Positions 9,201-18,164 of a DNA stretch of 64,000 nt are shown here, piece after piece. The stretch is from positions 52,978-116,977 of the forward strand of contig JAGWYG010000001.1 of the NCBI GenBank assembly GCA_018969485.1. The letters run 5' to 3'. The notes under the pieces were generated by a model that had not been told where the DNA came from, did not search any database, and saw only the letters and a program-made list of their open reading frames with translations. Each line of letters starts with the position of its first letter. Position 1 is the stretch's first letter. Both the position numbers and the translations under genes were made by a program. Origin of the DNA: Chloroflexota bacterium (GTDB taxonomy: Bacteria; Chloroflexota; Chloroflexia; Chloroflexales; Roseiflexaceae).

Positions 9201-10406
9201 CAGGCGACGATCAGCGGACGGACGGTGCGCTGGAACCTGGGCACGCTCACGCCTGGCGCGAGCCGCACGCTGACGCTCCAGGTCAGCGTCACGAGTGTCG
9301 CGCCGGTGCCGGGCGCGCTGTGGCTATCGTCGCGGATCACGACGACCTCGCCGGCAGATGATCCGGACGACAACCAGGATGAGTTCCTCACGACCGTGAA
9401 TGCGCCGGCACTTCGGGTGACCATCAGCGATGCACCGGATCCGGTGGCTGAGCTTGGCCGGCTGCGCTATACCGTCATCGTACGCAATACCGGCAGCGCA
9501 GCGGCGCAGTCGAGCACCCTCAGCGTGCGATTGCCCGCGGCCATGCGCTATCGTACGGCCACACCGCCGCCGGGAACCGTCGCGGGTCAGCTCGTCAGTT
9601 GGCCGCTCGGCACCGTCGCGGCGGGTGGGCAGCTCACCGTGGTCGTCGAGACACAGCTCGAACGCGGGGCGTCCAGCCCGGTGAGCACCACTGCGCAGGT
9701 GGCGACCGGCACACCCGGTGACGACCCTCGCGATAACCTTGCAAGCGCGACCAGCCGGATCGTCCCGGTACCGTTGCCGGTGATCGACGAACGCACGACG
9801 ACGCTGGTGGTGCACTCGGCGCTGGATCCCCAGAGTGGTGGCAGCCATGCCACTGATGCGGTCTACCCCGTCAGCGGAACGCGCTTCGCCTGGCCGCTCG
9901 GCGAGGTGCTCGATCTCAGCGCGATGCTGGCGGTCGATGCCGTACCACTCGTCGGTGAGGCTGCATCGCTGTACACCCAGCAGCCATCGCTCGTAGCATG
10001 GAGCCTCATCGGTGTTGAACGCGATGGACAACGATGGAACGCTGGCATGACCGACAGCGCGGGACGCTCGGGATGTCGCGAGCGCGATCGTGCCGCCATC
10101 GAACTGCTACCCGGATGTGTCTTTCGCTATGTCGCCGGCGGCTCACTCACCGCACCCCAGCCGCCGGTCGAGTCCGCCATGGCCCGCCAGGCACATCTGC
10201 TGTTCATGCCGGCAGCGGCACCAGCGGCGCATCGCGATGCAGTCATGCTCACCGCGACACCAGCCACGTCGGTAGTCGTGATTATACGCACCCATGTGCG
10301 TATTGATGTCCTGAACCGCCCCGATGCGGTGCTGGTATGGCAGGTCGATGACATCGATGAGCATCGCATCACGATTCGCCTGTTTGATCCACGGAGTGTG
10401 CGATGA
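6207..10406 (+). CDS. Large secreted surface protein with SdrD-B-like and DUF11 repeats
   Basis: The 1,399-residue product begins with a signal peptide (hydrophobic core LLMLMLLVAVGVL, likely cut after TMAQ). The first 540 residues look like a beta-propeller or beta-sandwich ectodomain. Two SdrD-B-like/Cna-B-type calcium-binding domains follow (GDRVWRDLDGDGLQD near residue 553 and GDRVWLDADGDGLQD near 690), then three DUF11-like domains starting near residues 820, 940 and 1068. No LPXTG signal or C-terminal membrane helix is seen, so it may be released or held by another route. The overlap with tadE suggests that it is made together with the pilus, perhaps as a pilus-associated adhesin; this is inference. 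Confidence 0.85.
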   Translation: MTNRLLMLMLLVAVGVLGSADRTMAQIDHDQPGRSHASLVACLRAGADLALPAEAAPRLAAACFASAWDITAYGQAGGGPLAGDAPGSDPAIITLGDGKPDAAGSEPGHVTLASLAQVGAVYGLAFSSGGNPSATASANGVQAMTTPREPRLFSAAFSRRLTRFGPGGPGAIYATSLSTGAHGIFVMIPAVVPGPATAVTIAGTATVPGDGSATAYANRLPFSATMGGIHRIRGDVELERLASRTGLGDLDIDAQERFLYVVNLAQRRVYRIDSWAAQPQASLTLLPDLVTALRPCSTQGSATYRPFGLHVTSGYVYLGGVCSDEFDGGGDRADVALRVDRWNLAAQRWEPLIQAPLVNYVAQRGIIPGERPYALAWQAWRDAIPTDAYLRPFPAPLVADLALDDRGMLFIGMRDRIADMAGPPGMPVSAARGYGDLMIATPLATGGWAPPTTGSDPTGDDGMPGGADGARHNEALWGGLAWIPGRHDGMPGGEIAVTGLTPYRTNSAGVFWYDAGRGSATAREEIYHESRRATFSKVSGLGDLELLCAWAALGDRVWRDLDGDGLQDAGEPGIDGVRVSLYHASDTSFSTPLATVTTGDADGDGVGGEYRFYVEPFRTYRVRLDPAQFAPGGVLRDWFVTSPDRGASDLLDSDADQISRAMLIPGVVRETVDRSFDVGLAPLSLASGYVGDRVWLDADGDGLQDTGEAGVAQITAELSACQDSVPSADCRQWLAYAPQGGAARGATGTTGAYLFSRLPPNFYRVMFMPPATYLATRRGAGDPARDSDADSTTGWRTAPVRVDSPGGTLHHDLGLLPATANVQLTMQGAAMTALTTTTTYVLAYGVSPGPVGAAGVSIALTIPGGMRFVTATPSPNVSGSTLRWNLANVAAGTSGQIQLVLQATQLGDQVVGARISTTTPGDRPDDNAASVTTRVVRPNARIVLTGPTTAAAGARVTYQATVTNLADSEVPAAALAAADGVIAELTLPTGLDAPTPSPQATISGRTVRWNLGTLTPGASRTLTLQVSVTSVAPVPGALWLSSRITTTSPADDPDDNQDEFLTTVNAPALRVTISDAPDPVAELGRLRYTVIVRNTGSAAAQSSTLSVRLPAAMRYRTATPPPGTVAGQLVSWPLGTVAAGGQLTVVVETQLERGASSPVSTTAQVATGTPGDDPRDNLASATSRIVPVPLPVIDERTTTLVVHSALDPQSGGSHATDAVYPVSGTRFAWPLGEVLDLSAMLAVDAVPLVGEAASLYTQQPSLVAWSLIGVERDGQRWNAGMTDSAGRSGCRERDRAAIELLPGCVFRYVAGGSLTAPQPPVESAMARQAHLLFMPAAAPAAHRDAVMLTATPATSVVVIIRTHVRIDVLNRPDAVLVWQVDDIDEHRITIRLFDPRSVR

Positions 10407-10816
10407 CACGAAGGCAATCGCGGGGACAGGCGCTCGTCGAGATGGCACTGATGCTTCCGGTACTCCTGATCCTCATACTCGGAACGGTCTGCGCGATGCA
10501 GTTGCTGCTGACACAGCTGGTGGTCTTCCAGGCGACGCGCATCGCGGCCCATCAGGCGGCGCTTGTCGGTGGCGACGATGGTCCAGCCGGCACCGTCAGA
10601 TCAGTTGCTGCTGATGTGTTGAACAATGGCGTGGGAACACGTGCTGATCGCGCAACCGTGACCGTTACATGCAGCGCTCGGCCATGTCGTCGATATAGCC
10701 TGATTACTGTGCGAATTGACTATCGCGATGCATTTTGGGTGCCAATTGAGCCATTTGTTGCACTATCGCTCCGTGCTCAAGTGATTCGTATCGTCGAGCG
10801 CGATGCCCGGTCATAA
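10403..10816 (+). CDS. tadE: TadE-like minor pseudopilin
   Basis: The 137-residue protein starts with the TadE N-terminus: a basic leader, then GQALVEMALMLPVLL with the conserved glutamate at the fifth position after the glycine, within one long membrane helix. TadE-family proteins are processed pseudopilins of Tad (Flp, type IVc) pili. A cysteine pair (CSARPC) lies in the C-terminal part. The ATG overlaps the stop of the surface protein. The second half is more AT-rich than its surroundings. Confidence 0.85.
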   Translation: MTRRQSRGQALVEMALMLPVLLILILGTVCAMQLLLTQLVVFQATRIAAHQAALVGGDDGPAGTVRSVAADVLNNGVGTRADRATVTVTCSARPCRRYSLITVRIDYRDAFWVPIEPFVALSLRAQVIRIVERDARS

Positions 10817-10855
10817 TGCTGATTACTGCAATGATTGGCTGCGTCAAAACACAAG

Positions 10856-11356
10856 ATGAAGATGTATACCAAACGACGGCAAATCTTCACAATTCACCAT
10901 CACGGACAATCGCTCGTCATCATTGCGTTGATGCTTCCCATGCTCACAATCATGATGTTTGGTGGATTAATGTTCACTCAGCGTGTCCACGACCGTATGG
11001 TCGTTGAGGCCGCGCTGCAGCATGCGGCGCGGGCATCAGCCCATGCCGTGCAGTATCGCGGGTTTGCTACAGACCAGCCGACGATTGACGCTACCCGTGC
11101 CCAGGCGCTCGGGCGCGCGGTGTTGCGTGCCAATCTCGTGGGACTGAGCGTGCTGGACGAACCTGTCGATGATCTCATCGAACGCGTGGAGTGGACCATC
11201 CTGCCGCGCGGCGGGAGCTGCGTCCTGCCATCGGGGCGCAGTATCACGAGCGGCTCGGCGCCGCTGGTCTGCGTCAGCATCAGCCCGCGATTACGCGGAA
11301 TATTCACCGGAGAGCCATGGATGCCGTTGCTCGAGGCAGCGGAAGTGATGGATTGA
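10856..11356 (+). CDS. TadE/TadG-like pseudopilin
   Basis: About 166 residues with a basic N-terminus, then HGQSLVIIALMLPML, a variant of the TadE/TadG signature in which the glutamate is replaced by isoleucine, and a single membrane helix. The remaining 130 residues form the exported domain with two cysteines. The start is uncertain: TTG at 10835 or ATG at 10856, neither with a clear ribosome site. It follows tadE closely and precedes cpaB, the usual neighbourhood for this family. Confidence 0.72.
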   Translation: MKMYTKRRQIFTIHHHGQSLVIIALMLPMLTIMMFGGLMFTQRVHDRMVVEAALQHAARASAHAVQYRGFATDQPTIDATRAQALGRAVLRANLVGLSVLDEPVDDLIERVEWTILPRGGSCVLPSGRSITSGSAPLVCVSISPRLRGIFTGEPWMPLLEAAEVMD

Positions 11357-11367
11357 GGAGCACGACG

Positions 11368-12114
11368 ATGTTGAGTGATGATCAACGCAATCGGTCGCGC
11401 AGAATCGCTGCCTGGCATGATCGTGCGACGCTGTTCTTTACGGCCGGGATCATCATCGCCGTCGCGGCGGCGATTGCCGGCTATCGCGAGAGCCTGCGCA
11501 GTGAGACGGTTCTGGTCGCAGCACGGGCGATCGCCCGCGGCGTGATGATCGACGCTGCCGATCTACGTCCCATCACATTGCCGACGTACCGGCCGGAGGC
11601 CGTGAGGGGCATTGGCGACCCGATGCACATCATCGGGCGCTACGCCCAGCGCGATATCGCCGTCGATGAGCTCTTCCGCTCGTCGATGATCGTTGCACGT
11701 GCCCCCGAGCAACCCGCCTACGCCGGTGGCATCGTGCTGCAACCAGGGTATGTCCCGTTCCCGTTTCCCCGCACGACCATCGGGCCGCTGTCGGCGGGTG
11801 ATCGGGTGAACATCGGCTTCACTGCCCGCGATGGCCAGCCGTGTGGTGAGGCTGCACCGCCGGTCGGTACACCGTTCGCCTGCCGGTTGCTCAATGGGCT
11901 CGTCGTACTCGAGATCGCCGACGACATCGTCTATGTCGCGATGACGCCCTATCAGGCCCAGGCAGCCTGGGCGCTCGATGCCGCAGCTGTCACCTGGTGG
12001 GGGGAGCGTACGGGCCCGCTGGATCTGCACCAGCCGCTGCCCGTCTACCTTGAAGCGAGTGCCATCGACTGGGAGCATGTGTCCCGGCAGGCGGCACCCC
12101 AGCGTGATCCGTGA
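11368..12114 (+). CDS. cpaB: CpaB/RcpC-like SAF-domain pilus protein
   Basis: Of 248 residues. One N-terminal membrane helix (LFFTAGIIIAVAAAIAGY) is followed by a SAF domain: VAARAIARGVMIDAADLRP...GRYAQRDIAVDE, the pattern shared by CpaB, FlgA and antifreeze-like proteins. CpaB acts at the cell surface in Tad pilus assembly, possibly through peptidoglycan binding. GAGGAG ends 7 bases before the ATG at 11368, which decides the start. Confidence 0.82.
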   Translation: MLSDDQRNRSRRIAAWHDRATLFFTAGIIIAVAAAIAGYRESLRSETVLVAARAIARGVMIDAADLRPITLPTYRPEAVRGIGDPMHIIGRYAQRDIAVDELFRSSMIVARAPEQPAYAGGIVLQPGYVPFPFPRTTIGPLSAGDRVNIGFTARDGQPCGEAAPPVGTPFACRLLNGLVVLEIADDIVYVAMTPYQAQAAWALDAAAVTWWGERTGPLDLHQPLPVYLEASAIDWEHVSRQAAPQRDP

Positions 12115-12160
12115 TGCTTCCATCGCATCAGCATGCCATCTGGATACCATCCTGGAGGGA

Positions 12161-13429
12161 ATGATGCACACTCGTGATCTACTCATCGCGAGTACTCTCA
12201 CTGGCCTGTCCGACGAACTGGTGAAGCTGGCTGATGTACGCGTCACAGCAGTCGCATCGCTGGAGCATGCCAGCGCCATGATCACGTCGCGGCAGTTTCA
12301 CGCGACGTACATCGACCATGACGACCATGCCCCCAGAAGCGTATGGAGCGTGATCCTGGACGCCAATCGCCATGGCGTCACGGTCTTGATGGGCCTGTCA
12401 CCCGGTATTCAGCGCATCCAGCACGACTTGCACGATGCAGGGATCATGATCTGCCCGGTGCAGGACGCCACGGGGGTCGCCCGCTGGATCACCGCTCAGC
12501 TTGGTCTCCGGAGCAGCATGCACCTCGGTAGTCCAGTCATTGCGATCGCGGGAGCCAAGGGGGGGATCGGCAAAACCCTGACGACCAGCCTGCTGGCCGA
12601 GGGGTTGACGCGGCGCGGCGTCCGGGTCCTTGTCATTGATGGCGATCTCTCCAATTCAGGAATTGTCCCGATGTTCCGTATTCCGGCGGATGCGCCGTCG
12701 TATCTTGATCACGCCAGCGATGCCGTCGCCTGTGGCATGCCGCCGGTCTGGGAGCCGGCGCAGCTCCGTCGGCTCATCTTTGGCCAGCATCCCAGCGGGA
12801 TCGACTTCCTGATCGGTGCTGACGGGACTGCCGATGTCCGTGATCTTCAGCGGATCGAATGGCTGTCCTTGATTGAGGCGGCACGTGGGCTGGGCGAATA
12901 CGGTGCCATTCTCATCGACACCGGGCCAGAGATCAAGAAGCGACCGTATGCCATTCTTGCGGCGCGCGATGGTGGCTGGGTCGTCGTTCCAGCACCGCCT
13001 GGGCGTAAAGAGCGGACCGGTGTCGCCCATCTGCTTCATGTGATGCAGCGGGGCATCCCAGAACACGATCTCAGCGCTCGCTGCCTGCTAGTTTTGATGG
13101 AACCTGAACGGGGATCGACAGTGACGCCTGAGCATGTTGCTCCACTGTTGAATCAACAATTTCCGGCAATGCGCATCATTGGCCGAATACCCCGTGCAGT
13201 CCGGCAAATCAGTACTGCTGATGAGTGCAACGATCGTTATATGTCACCAATCGATGTTGATCCCGGCAGCAGGATGGCGCAGGCGACCCATCAGATGGTG
13301 GAGCGGCTATGTCTGACCATCGGCCTGACCCCACCATTGCCGATGCCACGTTCCCCCTGGTGGGCGCGCTGGCGGCGCACGGCGGCCTGGCCGGCGAGTC
13401 CTGGTCGACTTGTGCCGGAGCGCAAGTGA
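12161..13429 (+). CDS. cpaE: TadZ/CpaE-like MinD/ParA ATPase
   Basis: An N-terminal receiver-like domain (about 120 residues, no clear phospho-acceptor) is followed by a ParA/MinD ATPase domain with the deviant Walker A KGGIGKT near residue 131 and the switch IDGDLSNSG. TadZ/CpaE places the Tad machine at its cellular site. GGAGG lies just before two consecutive ATG codons (12161 and 12164); the second has better spacing. The C-terminal part coded by 13085-13250 is AT-rich. It lies between cpaB and cpaF as in many tad loci. Confidence 0.85.
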   Translation: MMHTRDLLIASTLTGLSDELVKLADVRVTAVASLEHASAMITSRQFHATYIDHDDHAPRSVWSVILDANRHGVTVLMGLSPGIQRIQHDLHDAGIMICPVQDATGVARWITAQLGLRSSMHLGSPVIAIAGAKGGIGKTLTTSLLAEGLTRRGVRVLVIDGDLSNSGIVPMFRIPADAPSYLDHASDAVACGMPPVWEPAQLRRLIFGQHPSGIDFLIGADGTADVRDLQRIEWLSLIEAARGLGEYGAILIDTGPEIKKRPYAILAARDGGWVVVPAPPGRKERTGVAHLLHVMQRGIPEHDLSARCLLVLMEPERGSTVTPEHVAPLLNQQFPAMRIIGRIPRAVRQISTADECNDRYMSPIDVDPGSRMAQATHQMVERLCLTIGLTPPLPMPRSPWWARWRRTAAWPASPGRLVPERK

Positions 13430-13497
13430 ATGGCGCCTCGCGATGCCTCACCGCGATCGAACAGATGCATCGTGACGTGAATCCGAGAGGAGCAACC

Positions 13498-15525
13498 ATG
13501 AGTTCATCGGCTATCCAACGATCAATCCTGGACCTGCCCGACGAGGTGCATCAGTCGTGGCACGGCGACGCAATCGCTGCGCGCCGCGCCGAACACCGGC
13601 CGGAGGTGCTCATCGCTGCGCGGGACGCGCTGCTGGCGGCGTTCGCCGAACCGGAGCGGCGGCGTCATCTCGATCCGTTTGCGCCACCTGGCCCACGGAA
13701 TGCTGCGGTCATCGAGGTATTGCGCGCGGCGATCAGCGAGCATCAGCGCGATGGTGGCGTGCTGGCGCTGCTGGATGATGCTGCGGCGACCTTGCTGCCG
13801 ATGTTCGCCGATACCATCGGCTGGGGGCCAGCGCAGCGCTATCTCGACGATCCGCGCACAAACGAAGTCAAGATCAATGGGCGGATCATTCTGATCCAGG
13901 AATCGGGCTGCCCCTTCGTCGTCGCCCCCGAAACATTCGCCAGCGGCGACGAAGTCCGACGCCGTGCCGTGCAGCTGGCGACGATGCTCGGTGTTCGCCT
14001 CGACGGCAGCCATCCTCAGGAGACGTTACCCGTCGCGTACGGTACGCGCGTTCATGTCACCATCGCACCACGGATCGCGGACGACGATGGGGCGCTGGTC
14101 TGCATCCGTCGTGGGCGCGACGAAGCCTGGCAACTCGAGGATCTGGTGCGTCGTGGCTCGCTCGACGGCGCCACGGCGGCATTGCTGCAGCTATGCTGCC
14201 GTGCCGGCTGCTCGGTGCTGATCGCCGGCCGGACGGGAAGTGGCAAGACCGGCCTGCTCGAGGCACTGGCCAATTCATGGCCCGGCTCGCCACACATCAT
14301 CTCCATCGAAGATCACACGCTCGAGATCGGCATTCGCAACACGGGGCTGTGGACGCGCGAGCTCGTGGATACCCAGCATGATGCCCACGCATTTGGGCGT
14401 GCAGCCCGCGAGGCCTTACGTCAGACGCCCGGCCTCCTGTTGCCTGGTGAGACGCGTGGCGCCGAGGCCGGAGCGATCCTGGCGCTGGCGCTCTCGGGCC
14501 ATCCTGTGATCACCACCCTGCATGCGCGCACGGCTGCCGAGGCAATACGGCGCTTCGCCGGCTACGCCGCGCAGCCCGGGGCCTACATGTATGAGGGGCG
14601 TCGTGATGATGCCCTGGCCGACGGTTGCGCCGCCTTCGATGTCGTGCTGGTGATGGACATGATTGCCGCAACCGGTCGGCGCGTCCTGGTCGAGGGGGCG
14701 CTGCTCGACGGCAATTACGATTCCATGGGCCGCCCGCTGCCAAACATCACCCCGCTGGTGACGATGATCCAGCGCGACGATGGCACGGTGGGCTGGCATC
14801 ACGCAGCCCGGGCAGTCGACGGGCAATTGGTATGGGATGACGGAGCGGATCACACGCCCGCGGGGCTGCGCGAACGCCTCGCCCGCATGACCGCGCCAGC
14901 CGCCGCCAGAGCATCGCTGGATCGAGTGGACTCGGCAGTCGAGCGGGCCAATCAACTGCTCGCGGCCGGCGATGCCAGCCGTGCCTATGTGCTGCTGCGC
15001 CATCTCTGGTCCATCCGACGTGATGGCGTCGTGCGCCTGCTCGCTGGTCGGGCGCTCGCGCGCCTGCCGATGGTCGAGGCGCGTTGCCGCTCGATGGCCA
15101 CGGCGGCACGGCAACGCATTGAGGCGCTGGTGCGACAGCACCGCTGGAGCGAGGCGCGCCGCCTGATCGATGAGGTGTCGATGGACGTCGGGCTGATTGT
15201 CACGATTGGTGGTGGCTGGGAAGCGCTGGGAGCCGCAGTCCGCCACCACGTCGCCGTCGATGAGCGGGTGGATGAGGCCCTTGGGCGTGCTGATGGTGCG
15301 CTGGCGCGCGGCGATGCGCTCGAAGCGCTTGCGACGCTGGATCGGCACACCAGCGATGCGACCCGCCTCGAGCCGACGACGGCGCTGCGCTATCTGCGCT
15401 TGCGTGAAACGGCACTCGACGACCTCGGGCGCGCCGGATACGGCTCAACGGACGCCGCTGCAGCGGTTCGGGCACGCCGATTGGCGCTTGAGGCGACTGC
15501 GCAGCCCGAGGTGCCCGATGCCTGA
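13498..15525 (+). CDS. cpaF: CpaF/TadA secretion ATPase with helical C-terminal extension
   Basis: Hexameric motor of the Tad pilus. Walker A GRTGSGKT lies near residue 244, ISIEDHTLEIG is the Walker B/Asp-box region, and GETRGAEA...GHPVITTLHART matches the CpaF GEVRGGEA...HAN pattern with conserved changes. The ATG at 13498 has AGGAG 5 bases upstream; a longer frame from 13309 lacks this. At 675 residues it is much longer than usual CpaF (about 450). The last 190 residues (from LDRVDSAVERANQLLAAGD) look like TPR-type helical repeats, with further motifs LIDEV and DGALARGDALEALATLDRH. Confidence 0.88.
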   Translation: MSSSAIQRSILDLPDEVHQSWHGDAIAARRAEHRPEVLIAARDALLAAFAEPERRRHLDPFAPPGPRNAAVIEVLRAAISEHQRDGGVLALLDDAAATLLPMFADTIGWGPAQRYLDDPRTNEVKINGRIILIQESGCPFVVAPETFASGDEVRRRAVQLATMLGVRLDGSHPQETLPVAYGTRVHVTIAPRIADDDGALVCIRRGRDEAWQLEDLVRRGSLDGATAALLQLCCRAGCSVLIAGRTGSGKTGLLEALANSWPGSPHIISIEDHTLEIGIRNTGLWTRELVDTQHDAHAFGRAAREALRQTPGLLLPGETRGAEAGAILALALSGHPVITTLHARTAAEAIRRFAGYAAQPGAYMYEGRRDDALADGCAAFDVVLVMDMIAATGRRVLVEGALLDGNYDSMGRPLPNITPLVTMIQRDDGTVGWHHAARAVDGQLVWDDGADHTPAGLRERLARMTAPAAARASLDRVDSAVERANQLLAAGDASRAYVLLRHLWSIRRDGVVRLLAGRALARLPMVEARCRSMATAARQRIEALVRQHRWSEARRLIDEVSMDVGLIVTIGGGWEALGAAVRHHVAVDERVDEALGRADGALARGDALEALATLDRHTSDATRLEPTTALRYLRLRETALDDLGRAGYGSTDAAAAVRARRLALEATAQPEVPDA

Positions 15526-16450
15526 TGAGCCGACCGTCGATTCCTGGAGCTTGTGGCTGGTCTACGGCGTGCCTGTATGGATCACGCTGGCGGCCATGCT
15601 GCTGGCCGCGCTGATGCAGCGCGTCCGCTTGCTCCAGGCGCTCCGCGTGCTCGTCGCACGGCGCTACCAGCGCGTCACCGATCCGGCGTGGCGCCTGCGT
15701 CATTGGCACCCGGCGGTCGTCGGTGCCGAGCGCCTGCTGGCCCAGATGGTGCTCGGTGCGGTGCTGGTGGTGGTGCTGGCGAGCCAGTGGGCGCCCCTTG
15801 AGCTCGCGCTGGTGCTATCCGGGCCGACTGCAGCGCTGGTGGCCTGGGCGAGCCTGCTGCTGGCCGAGCAACGCTACATCGCCGACATTGATCGTCGGTT
15901 ACCCGGTGCGGTCTTGCGTCTGGGAATCCAGCTCCGTGCCGGGCAAACGCTGGCGCGGGCGCTGCGAGCCATCGCCGCCGATCTCGAGGACGGACCGCTG
16001 GCGGACGAATGGCGGGTGCTGGGTGCGCTCTGGAGTGCGCCGGCGAGTGCCGTCGAGTCGCTTACGCCGGCTGGCGCGCTCGCATTCGTCGCGGCGCGCA
16101 CGCCGTCGCTGCGGCATCGCACGCTGCTCGGCGCGCTGGCGATGGTGATCGACGCCCCGCACACGCGCATCGTCCGCCAGATAGAGGCTGCTGGTGCTGC
16201 GCTGTATGCCGCCGAGCGACGCCGTGGCACCATCGTGACCGAGCTGTCCCAGATGCGCTACAGCGGCATCGTGGTCACCATGGCCGGCATGGCGATGGTG
16301 GTGTATCTGATGGCGACACAGGGCGAGCGCGTCGCCCGGGCGTATGCCGGCCCGGGCGGTGCGCTGATCGGCGTGGTGCTGGCGGTGGTGCTGTGTGCAC
16401 CGACGGTGCTGGGGTTCTGGATGGCACGCGTCGAGGATGCCACGTACTGA
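15518..16450 (+). CDS. tadB: TadB-like inner-membrane platform protein
   Basis: 310 residues with two hydrophobic helices near the N-terminus, a type II secretion F domain in the middle (RLPGAVLRLGIQLRAGQTLARAL, the GxxL signature of GspF/TadB) and two helices at the C-terminus. Together with TadC it forms the membrane platform under the pilus. It overlaps cpaF by 8 bases (ATGCCTGA) with GAGGTG upstream. Confidence 0.82.
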   Translation: MPDEPTVDSWSLWLVYGVPVWITLAAMLLAALMQRVRLLQALRVLVARRYQRVTDPAWRLRHWHPAVVGAERLLAQMVLGAVLVVVLASQWAPLELALVLSGPTAALVAWASLLLAEQRYIADIDRRLPGAVLRLGIQLRAGQTLARALRAIAADLEDGPLADEWRVLGALWSAPASAVESLTPAGALAFVAARTPSLRHRTLLGALAMVIDAPHTRIVRQIEAAGAALYAAERRRGTIVTELSQMRYSGIVVTMAGMAMVVYLMATQGERVARAYAGPGGALIGVVLAVVLCAPTVLGFWMARVEDATY

Positions 16451-16626
16451 CTGATCGACGGAATGGTACGGCGCGTCGGCTGATGTGGCCGTGGCGATGT
16501 GATTGCCCGGCTCCAGCCAGCGGTGCATGCGGCGCCAGCCAGCGTTCCGGCGCCCATGGATTGCTGATGGCGCAGGATCGATGATGTGAGCACGGATGCA
16601 TGCGATGGGCATGGGAGGTGATCGAT

Positions 16627-17328
16627 ATGGTGGGCATTGGACAGTGCTGGGGCGGGATTGCGGTTGCCGGGCTGCTGCTCGCGGCGGGCTGGGGTGCCTG
16701 CGCCGCCTCGCCCCTGCGGCGCGTGCTGTGGTGGAGCGGCCTGGCGTTGACCACCGCGCTGCTCGCGCCAGCCCAACCGTGGTCGCTCGCAGGCGGCGCT
16801 GCGCTCGCCCTCGTGGCGCGGCGGCACCTGTCGCCGCCGCATGTGCGCCGTGATCCAGGTGCGCAGCAGCGCGTGCTCCGCCTGACGCCGGGATTCATCG
16901 GATACGTGCGCGTCGCGCTGGCAGGCGGAGAAGCCCCGCTGCACATCCTGGCGCACTACGTTGAGCACGCCCACCCGGGATTGGCTCCGATGCGTGAACT
17001 CGTCGCCGCGACATTGGCCGAGGCACGGTCGAGCCGCCGCCGTGGATTTGCGGTGCTCGCCGAATTGACCCGTGCGCGCGGTCATCACGCGCTGGCAGAG
17101 GCGGCGGCGATCCTGGCGGACGCCGAGGAGCGCGGCATTGATGCCGATGCCGCGCTCGAACGCTATCAGCACATGCTCGAGGGCGTGCTCCATGATGCGT
17201 TCATGCGGTTGGTGCGACGTCGCAGTCTCGCGCTTCTGGGCGTGTCGGCCCTGAGCCTGGTGCTCGGCGTCGTAGGAAACATCCTGTTCGTCATGACCGA
17301 TGGGGGACGCGCGCTGGGAATCATCTGA
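16627..17328 (+). CDS. tadC: TadC-like platform protein
   Basis: 233 residues with two N-terminal hydrophobic helices, a cytoplasmic stretch with RARGHHALAEAAAILADAEERGIDADAALERY (a GspF-type pattern), and one helix near the end. A strong GGAGGTGAT 8 bases before the ATG at 16627 fixes the start. It lies 176 bp after tadB, the first real gap in the operon, and resembles TadC in order and topology. The sequence is short for TadC (about 300), so the assignment rests partly on position. Confidence 0.7.
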   Translation: MVGIGQCWGGIAVAGLLLAAGWGACAASPLRRVLWWSGLALTTALLAPAQPWSLAGGAALALVARRHLSPPHVRRDPGAQQRVLRLTPGFIGYVRVALAGGEAPLHILAHYVEHAHPGLAPMRELVAATLAEARSSRRRGFAVLAELTRARGHHALAEAAAILADAEERGIDADAALERYQHMLEGVLHDAFMRLVRRRSLALLGVSALSLVLGVVGNILFVMTDGGRALGII

Positions 17329-17861
17329 TGTTCTGCCGAAATCAATCGTTGATCGTTGGTGGTAGGGATGATCAGAATCCGTACATCACGCCTGATGCGG
17401 TCCGTGCGGTATGTATGCGCAGGGGGCATGTCAGCCCGACGCGTCGATCGGTACATCCGGGTCGCGCCGCACCGGGTGGGCACGGTCACCGCGCGGATTC
17501 GCCGGTGGGCGGCGCGGCGCATTGGGCGGATGTTGCGCGATGCGCGTTGCCAGACGTGCCGACCGCCGGCGGCAGCCATGATCGGGCCGCATGCGTCACG
17601 TCTGACACGGCCCGCGCGGTATGCATGCACGGGGCCGCTGCCTCGGCGTGCCGATCAACGCCCGGCCGGCACATGCGGCAGCGCGGATCTGGCGGGGCGC
17701 ATCGTTGCCGAGCCGACGCGCCGGCAGGTGGCAACGCACGGCTGGCAGATGCCATCCCGTGGTATCGCCGGAGGCATCTGCCGGCGGAGGTGGATACAAG
17801 CCCGTTGAACACGTCACGTCTGATGCAGTGCACGCGGTTATTCATACAGAAGGAGGTCTTG
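17329..17861 (+). repeat. Non-coding leader with three degenerate repeats
   Basis: This 530-bp stretch between tadC and the first HTH gene shows no convincing gene although one frame is open. Three related 36-bp segments start at 17385, 17595 and 17814, about 210 and 218 bp apart. They share TCACG(C/T)CTGA, then a GCGGTAT(G)TATGC-like part. The third copy ends directly before the AAGGAGGT ribosome site of the next gene. It may be a duplicated 5' leader or an RNA. Confidence 0.5.
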
Positions 17862-18164
17862 ATGGCTCGACGCGCCTATCCAATCTCGGTGCGCGCCCGC
17901 ATCGCACTCGCCCGGCTCGCCGAGCTAGGCGGTGCGGATCGACTGCCGCAGGTCCTCACGTCCCGGGAGGCTCATGCGGTTCTGGGCCGGACATGGTTTC
18001 ACGCGCTCTTGCGTCGTGATGCGCTACCAGGCATCCAGATGGTTCGCAACGGCGTCTGGCGAGCCGATCGCGACACGTTTGTCGCGTGGTTGTGGGAGAT
18101 GAGCAGTGCCGATGAAGACACAGACGTACTGGATCAGCCTGCTGAGCGCACGGTTGCGCCATGA
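17862..18164 (+). CDS. Excisionase-like HTH protein 1
   Basis: 100 residues. The central part, LTSREAHAVLGRTWFHALLRRDALPGIQMVRNGVWRADRDTF, fits the winged HTH of excisionase/MerR-like helix-turn-helix proteins that read a DNA site. The start is fixed by AAGGAGGT in front of the ATG. It overlaps the next, related gene by 59 bases. Its place between the Tad and T4SS halves suggests a local regulator; no target is known. Confidence 0.65.
   Translation: MARRAYPISVRARIALARLAELGGADRLPQVLTSREAHAVLGRTWFHALLRRDALPGIQMVRNGVWRADRDTFVAWLWEMSSADEDTDVLDQPAERTVAP

Noticed and set aside
17385..17849. CRISPR array
   Set aside because: Only three imperfect repeats with spacing above 200 bp; CRISPR repeats are near-identical with 30-40 bp spacers.
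17328..17861. Upstream extension of the first HTH protein to 278 codons
   Set aside because: The segment has no protein pattern and the strong AAGGAGGT sits at 17862.
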